Shown: in pieces, positions 10,857-21,905 of the stretch
Layout of the letters: the number at the start of each line of letters is the position of its first letter
Position numbering within the stretch: position 1 is the first letter of the stretch
NCBI GenBank assembly: GCA_032622095.1
Contig: CP136069.1
Location: 72,129,319 to 72,193,318, forward strand
Source of the DNA: Siphonodentalium dalli
Taxonomy: Eukaryota; Mollusca; Scaphopoda; Gadilida; Siphonodentaliidae
Direction of reading: 5' to 3'
DNA length: 64,000 bases
Made by a program: the position numbers and the translations under genes
The notes under the pieces: model-generated
The model's input: only the letters and a program-made list of their open reading frames with translations
Databases searched by the model: none
Told to the model about the DNA's origin: nothing

Positions 10857-11363
10857 AATAACACCTTTATAAACTCGTTGTGAAATGTTATTTACGAGCT
10901 TCCGATCTTTCTATTGTTCTTTCTATGAAACCCCGGTCTTGGTTAAGTCAGTTTCTTATACCGTTTTTCTATCATCTTCTTTTTCCTAATATTGTGTAGA
11001 CCCCCACATAGAACTGTAACGCGTCAGTCTGTAACGCCTGATGTCCAAACATTTTAATTTGCAGGGACATAGGGCTGCAGACTGGCGCGTTACATTCCTA
11101 TGTGGCGGGGGGGGGGGGGGTCTGCACAATATTAGGAACAGGAAGATAATTGAGATGAAGATGATATAGAAACACTGGAAATACTATAAGAAACGAACTC
11201 AAACGAGGCAGTGGTTTCCTAACACGCTATATGTCAGCTTGTTTCCATGTCGCTGACTATAACGTCATTGACTCAAGGCTGTCATTACACTTAAGAAAGA
11301 CCCCCAGAAGGGTCGGAAGCTCGTGAATAAAAATTCACAACAAGTCTATAAAGGTGTTACAAT
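10857..11363. mobile_element. Large three-tier foldback element, about 505 bp
   Basis: Outer arms: AACACCTTTATAAACTCGTT and ACGAGCTTCCGA on the left match the inverse of GGAAGCTCGTGAAT and TATAAAGGTGTTA on the right. Middle arms: GAAACC...GTTTCTTATA against TATAAGAAAC...GGTTTC. Inner arms: CCTAATATTGTGTAGACCCC against CTGCACAATATTAGG, plus TAACGCG...CAGTCTG against CAGACTG.CGCGTTA. TA flanks both ends. A 15-17 base G run (about 11107-11121) lies in the right inner arm. Confidence 0.65.
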
Positions 11364-11420
11364 CTTATTTATATTATCATAATTTTTCTGATTACTTTAC
11401 CATCGAGTGCACAAACAAAT

Positions 11421-11727
11421 ATGTTACACAAACAACATATGTATCCATACATATCGAGAGAAAAGGCACCGATTCCTCTCTCAAACCATGATAATTTACC
11501 ATTAGCGAATCATGAGGGAGCGACGGGTACTCATGAAATAGTCATGCTTTTCGCGGACGTCGGCGTAAACACTTCGGTGCATTTCCGGCGGAATTCACGT
11601 CTGATTCTCGCGAGACCATTAACTGCGTGCGAAGCAGTGGTAATCAGACGGTACATCGTGTTCATTATGTAACGGACAGAATGGCACTGGCGAAGCTAAT
11701 GACCTTAACCGCTTCTATGCTAACATA
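11421..11727. other. Unassigned segment holding a lone relative of the 56-bp repeat
   Basis: An 83-codon plus-strand frame (11421-11672) has no leader or domain. Its 3' part (about 11640-11690: TAATCAGACGGTACATCGTG, TTCATTATGTAA, CAGAATGGCACTGGCGAAGC) matches the last unit and right flank of the 56-bp array at 12880-12945. The segment therefore looks like a single-copy ancestor or a displaced end of that array. Coding is unsupported. Confidence 0.4.
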
Positions 11728-12075
11728 GCCGTACGGACGCCAGAATTTTTAGGGCGACTGAGACTTTTTGCCCGTAGTTTTGTTTTACAAGATACAACAT
11801 GATATATTCATGGCTGTAACATTTTTGTAGAATATACCTTGTATATACGCAGAAATATAACAAGACAGATTCAAATTAACCTTACATGTGTATAATTCGG
11901 GCATAAATGAAAAATACTGTAATTTGCCATAATTTCCCCCTAAAATATCATTTAGTTTGCCCGAAAATTGTCCGCAATTTGACCGAAAACATCTCCAAAT
12001 TGCCCGAAATTTCCACAATTTTTAGCTTTCAAAATGTTTTGTGGGGCTGCAGCCCTCCCAGCCCCCTGACCCTAT
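11728..12075. repeat. Dispersed repeat family M, copy 1
   Basis: From ACGGACGCCAGAATTT to GGGGCTGCAGCCCT this aligns throughout with 18801-19138. Shared blocks include CTTGTATATAC, AGATTCAAATTAACCTTA, GTATAATTCGGG, AAAAATACTGTAATTTG and several AATTTGCCCGAAA-type words, ending TTTAGCTTTCAAAA. It is non-coding. The degenerate CCGAAAATTT repeats in the middle suggest an internal mini-array. Confidence 0.75.
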
Positions 12076-12189
12076 GGCTAATATATCTGAGCACCTCCAA
12101 TGGGTAATAGACCGTTCCAATGTATACTTCTATAAATGAATGTGGCAATCCATTTAGTATCGAAATGGTTAAAACAATCTGATAGCATG

Positions 12190-12915
12190 CACACCATCCC
12201 TACGTCGCATGCCAAACAGTCGGCACATCGCGTTCATCATGTTAGCACACCATCCCTCCATCGCATGGCTATCAGTCGGCACATCACGTTCATCGTGTTA
12301 TCACACCATCCCTCCATCGCATGGCTATCGGTGGGCACATCGCGTTCATCGTGTTAGCACACCATCCCTCCATCGCATGGCAATCAGTCGGCACATCGCG
12401 TTCATCGTGTTATCACACCATCCATCCATCGCATGACAATCAGTCGGCACATCACGTTCATCGTGTTATCACACCATCCCTCCATCGCATGGCTATCGGT
12501 GGGCACATCGCGTTCATCGTGTTATCACACCATCCCTCCATCGCATGGCTATCGGTGGGCACATCGCGTTCATCGTGTTAGCACACCATCCCTCCATCGC
12601 ATGGCTATCAGTCGGCACATCACGTTCATCATGTTAGCACACCATCCCTCCATCGCATGGCAATCAGTCGGCACATCATGTTCATCGTGTTAGCACACCA
12701 TCCCTCCATCGCATGGCAATCAGTCGGCACATCGCCTTCATCATGTTAGCACACCATCCCTCCATCGCATGGCAATCAGTCGGCACATCACTTTCTTCAT
12801 GTTAGCACACCACCCGCCATCGCATGGAAATCAGTCGGCACATCGCGTTCATCGTGTTAGCACACCATCCCTCCATTGCGTGGCTATCAGTGGGCACATC
12901 GGGTTCATCATGTAA
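12190..12915. repeat. 56-bp tandem array, about 13 units
   Basis: Each unit contains CACCATCCCTCCATCGCATGG, CTATCAGTCGGCACATC and GCGTTCATCGTGTTAGCA in that order, 56 bp apart. Variation (CTATCGGTGGG versus CAATCAGTCGG; TTAGC versus TTATC) is distributed in a way that suggests unit-block copying. The series of 70-90-codon open frames offset by 112 bp follows from the period and is not coding. Confidence 0.92.
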
Positions 12916-12959
12916 AGGGCAGAATATCAGTGGCGAAGCTTAATTTTCAATGGTCTTTC

Positions 12960-13195
12960 CATTTGTTGTAAACTCCCAACCTGACTAATACTAAGGTTGG
13001 AAAATTTCCAACAGATTACCCAGACCAACATTTTTTACTAAAGCAGAATAATATGCTGCTGTTGGTCTAAAAACAACAAATTCTCCACTAATTACTGGTT
13101 GGAAAATCAAACTATGAGAAGAATTTCAACTTATATGTGGTGTAAAATGTCCATCTAATGTTGTGTCAGGCATTGAAATTTGGTACAATACCCAG
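12960..13195. repeat. Dispersed repeat family I copy
   Basis: GGTTGGAAAATTTCCAACAG, the CTGCTGTTGGTCTAAAAACA block, CTAATTACTGGTTGGAAAAT and GTTGTGTCAGGCAT appear in the family order. Confidence 0.72.
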
Positions 13196-13237
13196 AAACT
13201 AAGATCACTCAAAGAGCAACTGAGCCCATGAAAACCC

Positions 13238-13456
13238 ATGAATAGTAAAGAGCTCTTGCTTCATGTGCCGAAGTTCATAGAACGGAGGCGTCAAAAGGAT
13301 CAGTTTGGTCATTCAAGGGAGGTCACTTTTCCTAGCCATCTTGGGGTCGAGCGGATGAAATGTCTCCGTGAGAGGCAAGAAAACCTGCGTTCAACCAAGA
13401 CGTCTCGGTTCCGCTCGTTTGATGTCTTCTTGTATGACCCTGATAGGACAAAGTGA
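13238..13456 (+). CDS. Weak candidate open frame, 72 codons
   Basis: The frame is rich in charged residues (FIERRRQKDQF, CLRERQENLRSTKTSRFR) and lies outside the repeat blocks on either side, which is the only reason to list it. It has no leader or recognisable domain and ends at a normal stop. The minus strand is also open over much of it (13332-13598), which lowers confidence. It could be a decayed exon. Confidence 0.15.
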   Translation: MNSKELLLHVPKFIERRRQKDQFGHSREVTFPSHLGVERMKCLRERQENLRSTKTSRFRSFDVFLYDPDRTK

Positions 13457-14184
13457 CTCCCCAACTTAAATAAATTTTTACCAAAGTTGGGGGGTTAGAC
13501 ACCCATAACCCTCCCATGAAGCCACGTCCCTGTGGGTACGTGCCAAAAGCATATGTTGCGTCGGTTATAAACGGAGGGATAATCAGTTCACAAACCAATT
13601 ATCATTTTGGGACTGTTGCAACTAATCTATTTTGTCTGGTGTAGTCCTCCTCCATCAAGCTCCCCGTCTGCAGAAGCACAGAGCAGATTGACGGAACATC
13701 CGGGGAGTATAAATGGCAATCCATTTAGTCTAGAATAGGTGCGTTCGATCCGTCACTCTAAAGGCACTCCACCTCAAGCTGTGCATAATTTTTATCCGTT
13801 TGTCGGGACTTTCGTATTCGATTGATTGAAGGATTCGTCGGAGAGTGAATCGATCAGACCCTAATCGACCGTTAACAAACGATTAGTTTGAATGTCCCGG
13901 CCATTTGAGATGTTGTGTCTGGGAAATTTATGTCACACAGCAGCTTTTGGAAACGGATCGAACTCCAGTAATTACCAGTAAATCCGTGAAGTTGTCGGAA
14001 GTATTGCTTTTAGTTCCTAATCTATTTCGCGTCTTGGGATGTGCCAGTGGGTGTAGAGAGCTCTTCATGACATAACTAAATTTAATGATGTACATAATAG
14101 CCCCATTACGGCGCCCGTACTTGGTAAATTGATAATATTATACTGCTTTCATCACGAAAGTTTTATGACTTTGTTATTTCAATT
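13457..14184. other. No gene seen; short repeat remnants
   Basis: ACCAAAGTTGGGGGGTTAGA followed by ACGTCCCTG near 13484-13530 is a family I-type flank. The rest is unique-looking. Confidence 0.5.
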
Positions 14185-14500
14185 AAGTGTAAACATATTT
14201 TTTTATTTCTAAGTCCAAACAAATAACATAATATACAGATGACACATATAAGCAGTGTTACTATATGGAAACGAGGATCTGACAACAAGCCCGCGGACCT
14301 GTCTGAAGTCTTCTCCTCTTTAGCTACATGTCCCGTCCCCAATAGGTGAGGGAGTGCTATAGTTCAGACGGGAAGGGTTGGAAGTAATGGTTTTCGGAGA
14401 ATTGGAGATATATAACATAAATTGGGTTATATAGGCATGGAAAAAAGGAAGAAGATAGTGTTAGGGATAGCAGAAGGCAGAGAAGGAGAGATATTATTGC
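14185..14500. repeat. Dispersed repeat family J, copy 1
   Basis: Colinear similarity with 57109-57500: AAGTGTAAACATATTTTT, CAAACAAATAACATAATATA, TATATGGAAACG.GGATC, GACAACAAGCCCG, GTTCAGA.GGGAA and GAATTGGAGATATAT. On the minus strand the start reads as an A-rich 3' end with AATAAA, so this could be the 3' end of a retrotransposed or duplicated transcript. No coding region is recognised. Confidence 0.6.
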
Positions 14501-14976
14501 TGTTAACAATTAACAGCGTCCTTTCTTGGTCAATTTAAACTATTATACAAATTTCACGACTTTGTGATTTCAATTTATAACATCACACCAAACAATAAAC
14601 AAATCAGTGCACATTTATGGTGATATTTATTTTTATTTTTATTTACAGTTTCCTCAATCATCCCATATTTGTGGGTTTTTTTCAAATTGGCCAGTTTCTA
14701 TACAAAGTACGTATCCTGTCACCTGATTATAATAACGATCGTGATCAAATAAGATAACCACTGATGTATCAAAAGGGCTCAATATTTTGATAATACAAGA
14801 TAGCCAGTCAACAAGTCAAATCCATGTATTTTTTTAATTTTTTTTTATATTGTTTTTCGGTATAATTATTAGTCAATCATGCAAGAGTACACACGTATAT
14901 ATGTGCAGAACGTGTATAGAATAACAATAGTGTATTCTCCTGCGCTGTTCGGGTCGTATAAAAGCTATACAATTAA

Positions 14977-15427
14977 CCCTTTCAGTGCCAAGTCCGATTT
15001 TTGTATCAACCCATATACCCTGTGCCAATGCATTCTCTTATATATGCGAGTCGACCATAGGTCGCCTCGCATATATAAGAGAATGCATTGGCCTAACAAT
15101 TTTTCATCATTTGTTATTATTTTTTACAATATTTTACAATTTTAATAATTTGTTCTTATATTCTCTTTCAGTGCCAGGCTTATTTTGTAGGTTTAGTGCC
15201 AGGGAATCTTACGTTTTTCATGGGCATCAAAATTATTACTATGAATACTTGGTGATAGTTTTAGTTATAACATGCCCCTAAGGTTTTATCCAGTTTGTTT
15301 TTAAATTCGCTATAGCATACCGAAAAAAATCTTTAAAAAAAAACAAAACAATGTTTTAATTTTTTTAGGGCCGATTTTACAGACCGTAAATTAGGGCCGA
15401 TGATATCGGCCCCTGGCACTGACATGG
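14977..15427. mobile_element. TTAA-flanked element, family C, carrying one hairpin module
   Basis: The flanks are TTAA (14973-14976 and 15428-15431). The termini are CCCTTTCAGTGCCA and, inverted, CCATGTCAGTGCCAG. The internal GTTTAGTGCCAGGG and GGCCGATTTTA/GGGCCGATGATATCGGCCCC blocks are unlike families A and B. Yet it contains the same CCAATGCATTCTCTTATATA hairpin with a CGACCATAGGTCG loop at 15024-15092. piggyBac-like by TTAA and CCC. Confidence 0.7.
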
Positions 15428-15727
15428 TTAAGCAATTATAAACATTGCTTTTCCATTCATGTTTCGTTGTTAACTTCGTTCCGTAGATTATGACACCGGG
15501 GGATAATAATTGGCGCTTATGCAGGATCGATCTATATAGCGATTCACAACGAAGTTTATTTCCGGAAAGATAGCCCCCCGAGTTCCGTTTTTGCTATCCA
15601 GTCCGAATTATTTATATATTAACATTGATATGTCATTAATTAATACGCCCCTGGAGATTTCCTTCTGGCAGACCACGTTACTATGGAGGGTCGTGCGGGA
15701 GGTGATGCCGCCATTTGATATATCATA

Positions 15728-15855
15728 TGGAAAGCTTGCAGGATTCATGCTTTGGAATACCAATAAATATATCATATAAGCTGGATTTGGATCCGGATAA
15801 TGACTTTTCGTCGATCTATCCACGCACAATGCAGACACCATTGGCGCCCATTTAT
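15728..15855. repeat. Low-copy duplicated segment K, copy 1
   Basis: GGAAAGCTTGCAGGATTC, GGAATACCAATA and TCATATAAGCTGGAT, then GGAT.CGGATAATGAC, align with 17378-17510. Read in the same plus frame, the copies give QDSCFGIPI and QESCVGIRI with DLDPDNDF and ELEPDDDI, so several differences are conservative. An AG acceptor-like site precedes each. It may be a duplicated exon or simply a dispersed repeat; too short to decide. Confidence 0.4.
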
Positions 15856-16090
15856 CTCTTTGAAAAAGCATCAAATTTGGTCATCAATGCATGGCGTTGA
15901 AGGTTACGTTACCAATTGATATCTAATAAACGTAGACTAATAAACATTTCCGAACCATATTGTCTGGACCCTAGATGTTATAGCACTTTTTGCTCCGGCT
16001 GTCAAACGAACAAAACACATATTGCTAATACACATGTTAGAAGCCATGACATCAATCATCAACCAATCACTTGATCAATAAATGCATTAA

Positions 16091-16412
16091 CCCTTTACCC
16101 AACAGAAGGGCCCTGTGCCAATGCATATATAAGAGAATGCATTGTCTTAACACATTAAAAATTATAAAATTGTTAAAGAATGTAAGAAAAAATGGCCAAT
16201 GCATTCTCTTATATATGCGAGGCGACCTATGGTCGACTCGCATATATAAGAGAAAGCATTGGCACAGGGCATAACTGTAACCATCACAATGTGGCCAATG
16301 AGCCGGTTCCAATGATATCCATATTTGTATGGTTTTATTGAGACAGACCCAAGATAATTTAGGCTGTTGCAGCTTTATTTGGCCGTTTTTGAACGGTTTG
16401 TTGGGTAAAGGG
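16091..16412. mobile_element. TTAA MITE, family A, with collapsed first hairpin
   Basis: Left flank TTAA (16087-16090), right flank TTAT (one change). The termini CCCTTTACCCAACAG and TTGTTGGGTAAAGGG are intact. The second hairpin (16196-16263) is complete. The first is reduced to CCAATGCATATATAAGAG running to AATGCATTG, i.e. most of its left arm and its loop are missing. Confidence 0.85.
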
Positions 16413-16591
16413 TTATACCAATTATACCTTATTTTATATATTTTTTGTTATCTTGATCCATCCTTCAAACATTTTACATCCAACATCAACACGAAACGGG
16501 AGGTCATGGCATCGCCAGATAACATTTATAACATTTATTTACAACATGCAGTGTTCACGTGTACGTCATGTGTGCTTATTTGTCATATAAA

Positions 16592-16630
16592 ACAATTAGT
16601 TAGTTATATAGTTAGTTAGTTAGTTAGTTC
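16592..16630. repeat. TTAG tetranucleotide microsatellite
   Basis: TTAGTTAGTTA with one ATA interruption, about nine units. Confidence 0.85.
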
Positions 16631-17377
16631 TATACTCAACAACTCCTGGAGGAGAAGAGAAAACAAATGCCACTTTCAATTTAACTAAAATACCAAAAAA
16701 CATGTTTTTAACTGACTGTAAATATTGTGATTTTAAAGGCACGTGAGGCCTTAGTTGTCGAAAATATTCATATTTGTTCCAATCACCGTAAACAGAAAAA
16801 CATTGAAACGCATACAGTTTCGTTCATATATACCATGACCATCGCGTAAACAGCATGTTATCATAAAGATTTACTATATTTTACCTAAGCAAGAGCCTGA
16901 TTCTTTTACAGAAGACAGCACAATGCTGCTGGCTAATCACACACAAATGGCATAAACGCTCTTTATTCGTTCCATATCAGGAATTCACCCACAAAGAACG
17001 CTCTTTATATTTACCATCATAATATAAACAAACACCAGAAAAGTAACTTTTTATGCTTTTGTTTACATAACAATGGTCAAAAATATGACAATAACATACT
17101 GTTTATGCGATATTCTTATTTGTATACGGACAAAGTCTGTCTACATTTTGTTGTTCTTTCTGTTTGTGGCGGTTTTTGACGGGTGGAAATATTTTCACAG
17201 GATACCCACCGCCAAGGCCAACCGTACCTTTAACACTGCTGCAAACACCATTGATAGTTACGAAACGTTGTGGAATTAGCGAAGAGGCCATATATACAAG
17301 CATACCGCTTTCTTCGGCCGAATAGTCAAGGTAAATTCATGCAAGGTATAAGTTCAAGGTTAGTATATCTCCTATAT
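16631..17377. other. No gene seen
   Basis: Mostly unique DNA. ACGCTCTTTATTCGTTCCAT and AACGCTCTTTATATTTACC near 16958-17018 are small words shared with 30390, 32345 and 53315, so a diverged dispersed repeat may be present. Confidence 0.45.
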
Positions 17378-17510
17378 TTGTAAAGCTTGCATGCAGGAAT
17401 CGTGCGTTGGAATACGAATACAATTATGTCATATAAGCTGGATCCCGGAGTTGGAGCCGGATGATGACATTTGCCGATCTGTGCACGCACGCCTGGTGCA
17501 GATATATACA
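17378..17510. repeat. Low-copy duplicated segment K, copy 2
   Basis: Counterpart of 15728-15855, with AAGCTTGCATGCAGGAATCG, GTTGGAATACGAATA, TCATATAAGCTGGAT and CCGGATGATGAC. Both strands are open here, so coding is not established. Confidence 0.4.
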
Positions 17511-17574
17511 AGAAAACCAGTCAGAAATGGTAACGCCCCCAAGATCATATTATTAGCCATAAATATAAATTACT

Positions 17575-18195
17575 AGCAGGTGACCCGACTTCGTCCGGGC
17601 TTTGATCATGAATTGACAATTTTGAAGGTCAAGGTCAGGTCGGAGTCACTATTTGACCCGCCCAAAACACTCCCCGGACAAAATTACCCGTAGGTATCAA
17701 ATTTCGTCGAAATCCGTCCAGCAGTTTTCCCGGCCATAGCTAACAGACAAACAAACAGACAGAAGTCCCAAAATATATATTAGATAATTTGTGGGTACCC
17801 GTTTCAAGGTGAAGGTCACCTCGGGCGGAAAAACTGACCCGATGAAAATCTCCCCCATTCTCATGAACCCCTAAGTACGAACACATATATAAGAATCACA
17901 CAACACGCTCATGTCTGTACACTGACACAACACGCTCATGTCTGGACACATACACGCTCTTTATCAACGACACTGCGGCTATGAACGCTCTTTAACTATC
18001 ACGCGATTAACCCATGAATTCCCATTGCGGTGGTGGGGGATTGGAGAATGAGTGATCTGACGTTCTCAGAAGCGGTGCGATGACACTCCATCTGGGATTT
18101 TACCCTTAGGTAGGAAGTTTGGGCTCGATCCGTCCGGCAGTTTTCCCGGCCATAGCTAACAAACAAACAAACAAACAGAAGTCCCAAAATATATA
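17575..18195. repeat. Dispersed repeat family L (GACCCGACTTCGTCCGGGC), composite copy
   Basis: The copy starts GCAGGTGACCCGACTTCGTC, contains TTGAAGGTCAAGGTCAGGTC, AAAACACTCCCCGGACAAAA, AATTTCGTCGAAATCCGTCC and GCCATAGCTAACA, and ends CCCAAAATATATATTAGA (17785). A second module with the same GCCATAGCTAACAAACAAAC and CCCAAAATATATA end closes near 18195, after ACACAACACGCTCATG words. Inverted and expanded copies are at 52350-53690, with direct copies at 62660-63590. Confidence 0.75.
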
Positions 18196-18800
18196 TAAGA
18201 TAATATAAAATATATTAGTTACATGAATGCACCGCCTCAGAATTCCGTTAAAACAACTAATCCTTCAAATTATTACAAAAAACTACGGTTTATTACTGCA
18301 GGTTTTTCATTCACCAAACCAGAAAGCTTCTAAATGCGGATCAAAAATTGTGTTCCCGCCATAAAGTCTTCAAGTGTGCATGGCCCAGCCATTGTTCATA
18401 CCTAAACATCGAACGCAATTAACGCGGTCATAATAGTTACATACTGCAACTGTAAGACATCCAGCGAATACACACCCCACGAAAACCCGAAATGTGTTGT
18501 CCTGCGAGATATCCCATCGAAATAGCTCAATTTGACACGGCCAGATTAGCCTTTCTACAATATCCTAAAACAACAAAGCTTCTCAAATCATAGGCATAGT
18601 CAACTTTCACAGGAATCCCTCTATATCCACGCAGCAAAAAAGGAGGGGGTAAAACCCTCATCCATCACCATGGCTCATTTCAATTGCATCTGTCTCGCCT
18701 GGTGGCGCATGCGTGCTCCATTGTCAACCGCCTACTTACACAATACACAGTAAATTATGCCAATAATTTTTGAATTTGCATCTAAAGTGTCGACATATAT
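18196..18800. other. No recognised feature
   Basis: Unique-looking DNA with no splice-supported frame. Confidence 0.5.
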
Positions 18801-19138
18801 CGATAGCCGAATGGACGCCAGAATTTGAGTCTTTTTGCCCGAATTTTTTACATGATATACTTATGATTGTAACAGAGATTTTGTACAACATACCTTGTAT
18901 ATACATATAAATATAACAAACTAGATTCAAATTAACCTTAAGTATGTATAATTCGGGAGGAAATGTGAAAAATACTGTAATTTGTCACCACCCCCAAATA
19001 ATATCCAATTTGCACGAAAATTACCCGAAATTGACCGAAAATATCTTCAATTTGCTCGAAAATTTCCCGAATGTTTAGCTTTCAAAACGTTGGGGGGGGC
19101 TGCAGCCCTCACAGCCACGCCCCTGGCCCATACGGCTA
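18801..19138. repeat. Dispersed repeat family M, copy 2
   Basis: Colinear with 11728-12075, from GAATGGACGCCAGAATTT to GGGGCTGCAGCCCTCACAGC. The CCGAAAATT-type words in the middle differ in number and spacing between the copies. Confidence 0.75.
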
Positions 19139-19140
19139 TG

Positions 19141-19296
19141 GAATTCGACCTTAAAGATGCCATGTTAAGGTCTATATCCGGAGATAACGAGGAATACACT
19201 GATTCCCTGTTGATTTATTGGAATGGCACACAGACGAACAGTCACCCGAGGCTATCGATCGAGGACGGGTTGAATACTGAATACAATGGGCGGTAA
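19141..19296 (+). CDS. Weak candidate exon, about 52 codons after a repeat
   Basis: Immediately after family M the plus frame reads EFDLKDAMLRSISGDNEEYT, then a Leu-Ile-Tyr-Trp stretch and HPRLSIEDGL before a stop at 19296. The acidic, non-repetitive composition looks protein-like and contrasts with the preceding repeat. No leader, domain or clear acceptor is seen. It may be chance. Confidence 0.18.
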   Translation, partial: EFDLKDAMLRSISGDNEEYTDSLLIYWNGTQTNSHPRLSIEDGLNTEYNGR

Positions 19297-19452
19297 ATAG
19301 CCCTGTAGGAAGCTATATAATACACCTTAAAGGTGGCTGAGTCTATATATAGACAAACGTGCGGTCGCAGATGGGAGATATATGTGGTGTAACTTACTAC
19401 CATTATACTATACTATTAGTATATTCTTGAGGATTTTTGTTGTTGTAAATTC

Positions 19453-19902
19453 TAAGGCCAAAATAAAAAAAAAGACCTGTGTTTCTGGCGACCCACCCGC
19501 CCCTCTTCCAACGCCCCCCGACCATTTAAATTTTATTGATTTTGCAAAGTTAGTATGCATCCAATTTTATTTTTTGTGTAAACCGATTCATTTCTATATT
19601 GCGTGTGCTGTTAAACCGGAAATTATACCACATTTCGATTAGGTCACAGCCGAATCAAACTTATTTTTTCATGTTTTATTCAATAAAACAATAAATTACA
19701 CTATATTTTAATATTATGTACTTAGTTTTATTATTTTATAGTACATTAAAAACAAGGAGAAGCAGTCTGGGGTGTATTCATAATTATTTTGAGAAAAGTA
19801 GAAAATAAATGAAAAAATAAAATAAAATGAAAAGAGACCCGCCCACCCCTATTTTGTTTTTGCATGTCACCAGAAACACAGGAATATTTTGTTTTGGCCT
19901 AA
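19453..19902. mobile_element. Inverted-repeat element (CTAAGGCCAAAA ends), 450 bp
   Basis: The left arm has TAAGGCCAAAATAAAA, CCTGTGTTTCTGGCGACC and CACCCGCCCC. The right end has the inverse (GTCACCAGAAACACAGGAAT and GTTTTGGCCTAA). The interior is AT-rich. Non-coding; superfamily unknown. Confidence 0.6.
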
Positions 19903-21589
19903 GCAACAACTAAGGCCAAATTTTCTAAAGTATAACCTACAACCAATGCCATCCTTGCCTTTAATGAATGTATGCGCTAGGAGAGCCACACGCACATATA
20001 ATGCAATATAAGGTTTAGTCGGTCGGCACGAAACCAGAGACGGACGTAATTAAAGCTTGCGAATTTGGAACCGGATCGATATGATTGGCATGCCGTGAAG
20101 TGGATATTATATTTGAGTTTCATCACGCGATGCGGCTGTGTCATGTAATTACTGGATTGACTAATACACGAATGGAAAATTAGTGCTGATGCTGTGTTAT
20201 GTAATTCACTGCAGTGAAGCAAGCTGGGCAAGCATTACTATTATATCGCCATGATGTTTTCGCCAGTAATGAACTTGAAGCGACTTGAGGGTCATTCAAG
20301 CTGGTATCGACAGTGAGCTGTGCGTATCGCATCCCCCCCCCCCCCCCCCCCCCACGAATTGAGAACCTGGCCTTTAATTATTTACTCGTCGTTTGAGCCA
20401 CGAAGAACCAACTACTGGTTCTTCAGCTTGGTTCATCTGTCTCTTGTTTAACAGTGTATGAGTTTCAGATTCCCTCCTCTTTCTCTTATCATCCATACAT
20501 TTTTTGCACCACCCTCATTTTGTGAATTTGTTTTTAAATACCAATTGGTTTTGAGTCGTGTTTATTTCATCTCAACTTAAGTTGACCTGTCAAGCCAACA
20601 TTTTTACGAGTTGCTTGCTTCCCGCATTAATTCGGGAATTAATTAATTAATTAAATTATTCATAAGTTGGCACGCTGGGGTTTGTTCATACACTGGCGAT
20701 TTTTAAAGAACTGATGATTATTGTTCTAAACGACTGTTGAGCTGACTTCGTATAGTGTGTGAGCAAAGTCTTATTAATTCCCCTTAGTAAATGCAGCCAA
20801 AACATACTCCAAAACTTGTTATCGAGAAAATTGACCGTTGCATATTCATTCATATCCATTTCTATGCACACATCTAAAACATATATGTTTATTCGCTGGA
20901 ATCCATATCTATATCTAAATCCAATTTAAATATTAATCTAATCTGAAAATTATAGTGAAATATTTAAATTCTTTATCTAGCCATTATTGATTGTATTATG
21001 TTAGTCAAGGCCGGGGTGCCGGGTAGACGGCCACCATAGGCCACGGCACTCCACACAATACGTATACGAATTCACTTATATTATAATGTATAATGTATTG
21101 TGAATAAAATATTATCCATTAAAAAAAATAATATATATATATATCGATGATATTATTAGATTACTAAAATAGCAGACAGAATTTTAATCGATGCTGTCAC
21201 ATTGGTGAATATCGATTGGTAAGATAGAAAACTCTGGTAGAGATTGGGATTCAATAGGTTGATTTTCTAACCATGCAGGGCCGCCATCGCTGGTTGTGCG
21301 GCTTACATGTATGTTGACTTATGCACCATGTATCTTATCAACTGAGACACCGTTGGCTGTTGGAGACCGGAGAATCATTCCAGCAAGCATATCAACATGG
21401 ACGTGTTGACAGTGGTTTTAAAACAAAAACAAAAACAAAATTCAACAGTTAAAAAATTCAGACCTGTACATGTTAGCTATAGTATAAGTTGATCACATCT
21501 TCAAAATTCAAAACACTTTGGATTCATGAAGACATTCTTCCATGCGTGTTATATGTCTGTGTCATATCGGGGACGTAGCTAGTGGGTCC
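19903..21589. other. No gene seen; homopolymer and low-complexity tracts
   Basis: This holds a 21-base C run (20333-20353), an AATTAATTAATTAATTAAAT stretch (about 20638) and a short ATATAT run (21131). I see no coding region or transposon boundary. Confidence 0.6.
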
Positions 21590-21905
21590 CCGTTGGGGGT
21601 GTCGACCTTGAAATGTCCAACTGCACCCCCCCCCCCCCGCCTTGAAGCAGACGAAATTTAACTCACAGGTAAGCAGAATTCCATTTGCACCCCTATAAAC
21701 ATTCAAACTGGTACACAAAGCATTACCATAAGGTTGGAAAATTTCCAACTGATAGGCTAGCAAACAGTTTGACAAAAGTAGAAAATATGCCAGTGTTGGT
21801 CTATAAACAACAAATTCCCCACTTATTACTGTTTGGAATGTTGTGTAAAAATTTCCAACTAATGTTGTGTCGGGCATGACATTTCCAAATGTTGAAAGTT
21901 TTTTT
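21590..21905. repeat. Dispersed repeat family I copy
   Basis: Contains a GTCGACCTTGAAATGTCCAA flank, AAGGTTGGAAAATTTCCAAC, a CAGTGTTGGTCTATAAACAA block, TTACTGTTTGGAATGTTG and GTTGTGTCGGGCATGACATT. C and G homopolymers flank it. The 117-codon minus frame across it follows the repeat and is not a gene. Confidence 0.7.

Noticed and set aside
12190-12915. Overlapping 70-90-codon frames with HHPSIAWLSVGTSRSS motif
   Set aside because: Period of 56 bp rotates the frame each unit; the frames are by-products of the tandem array.
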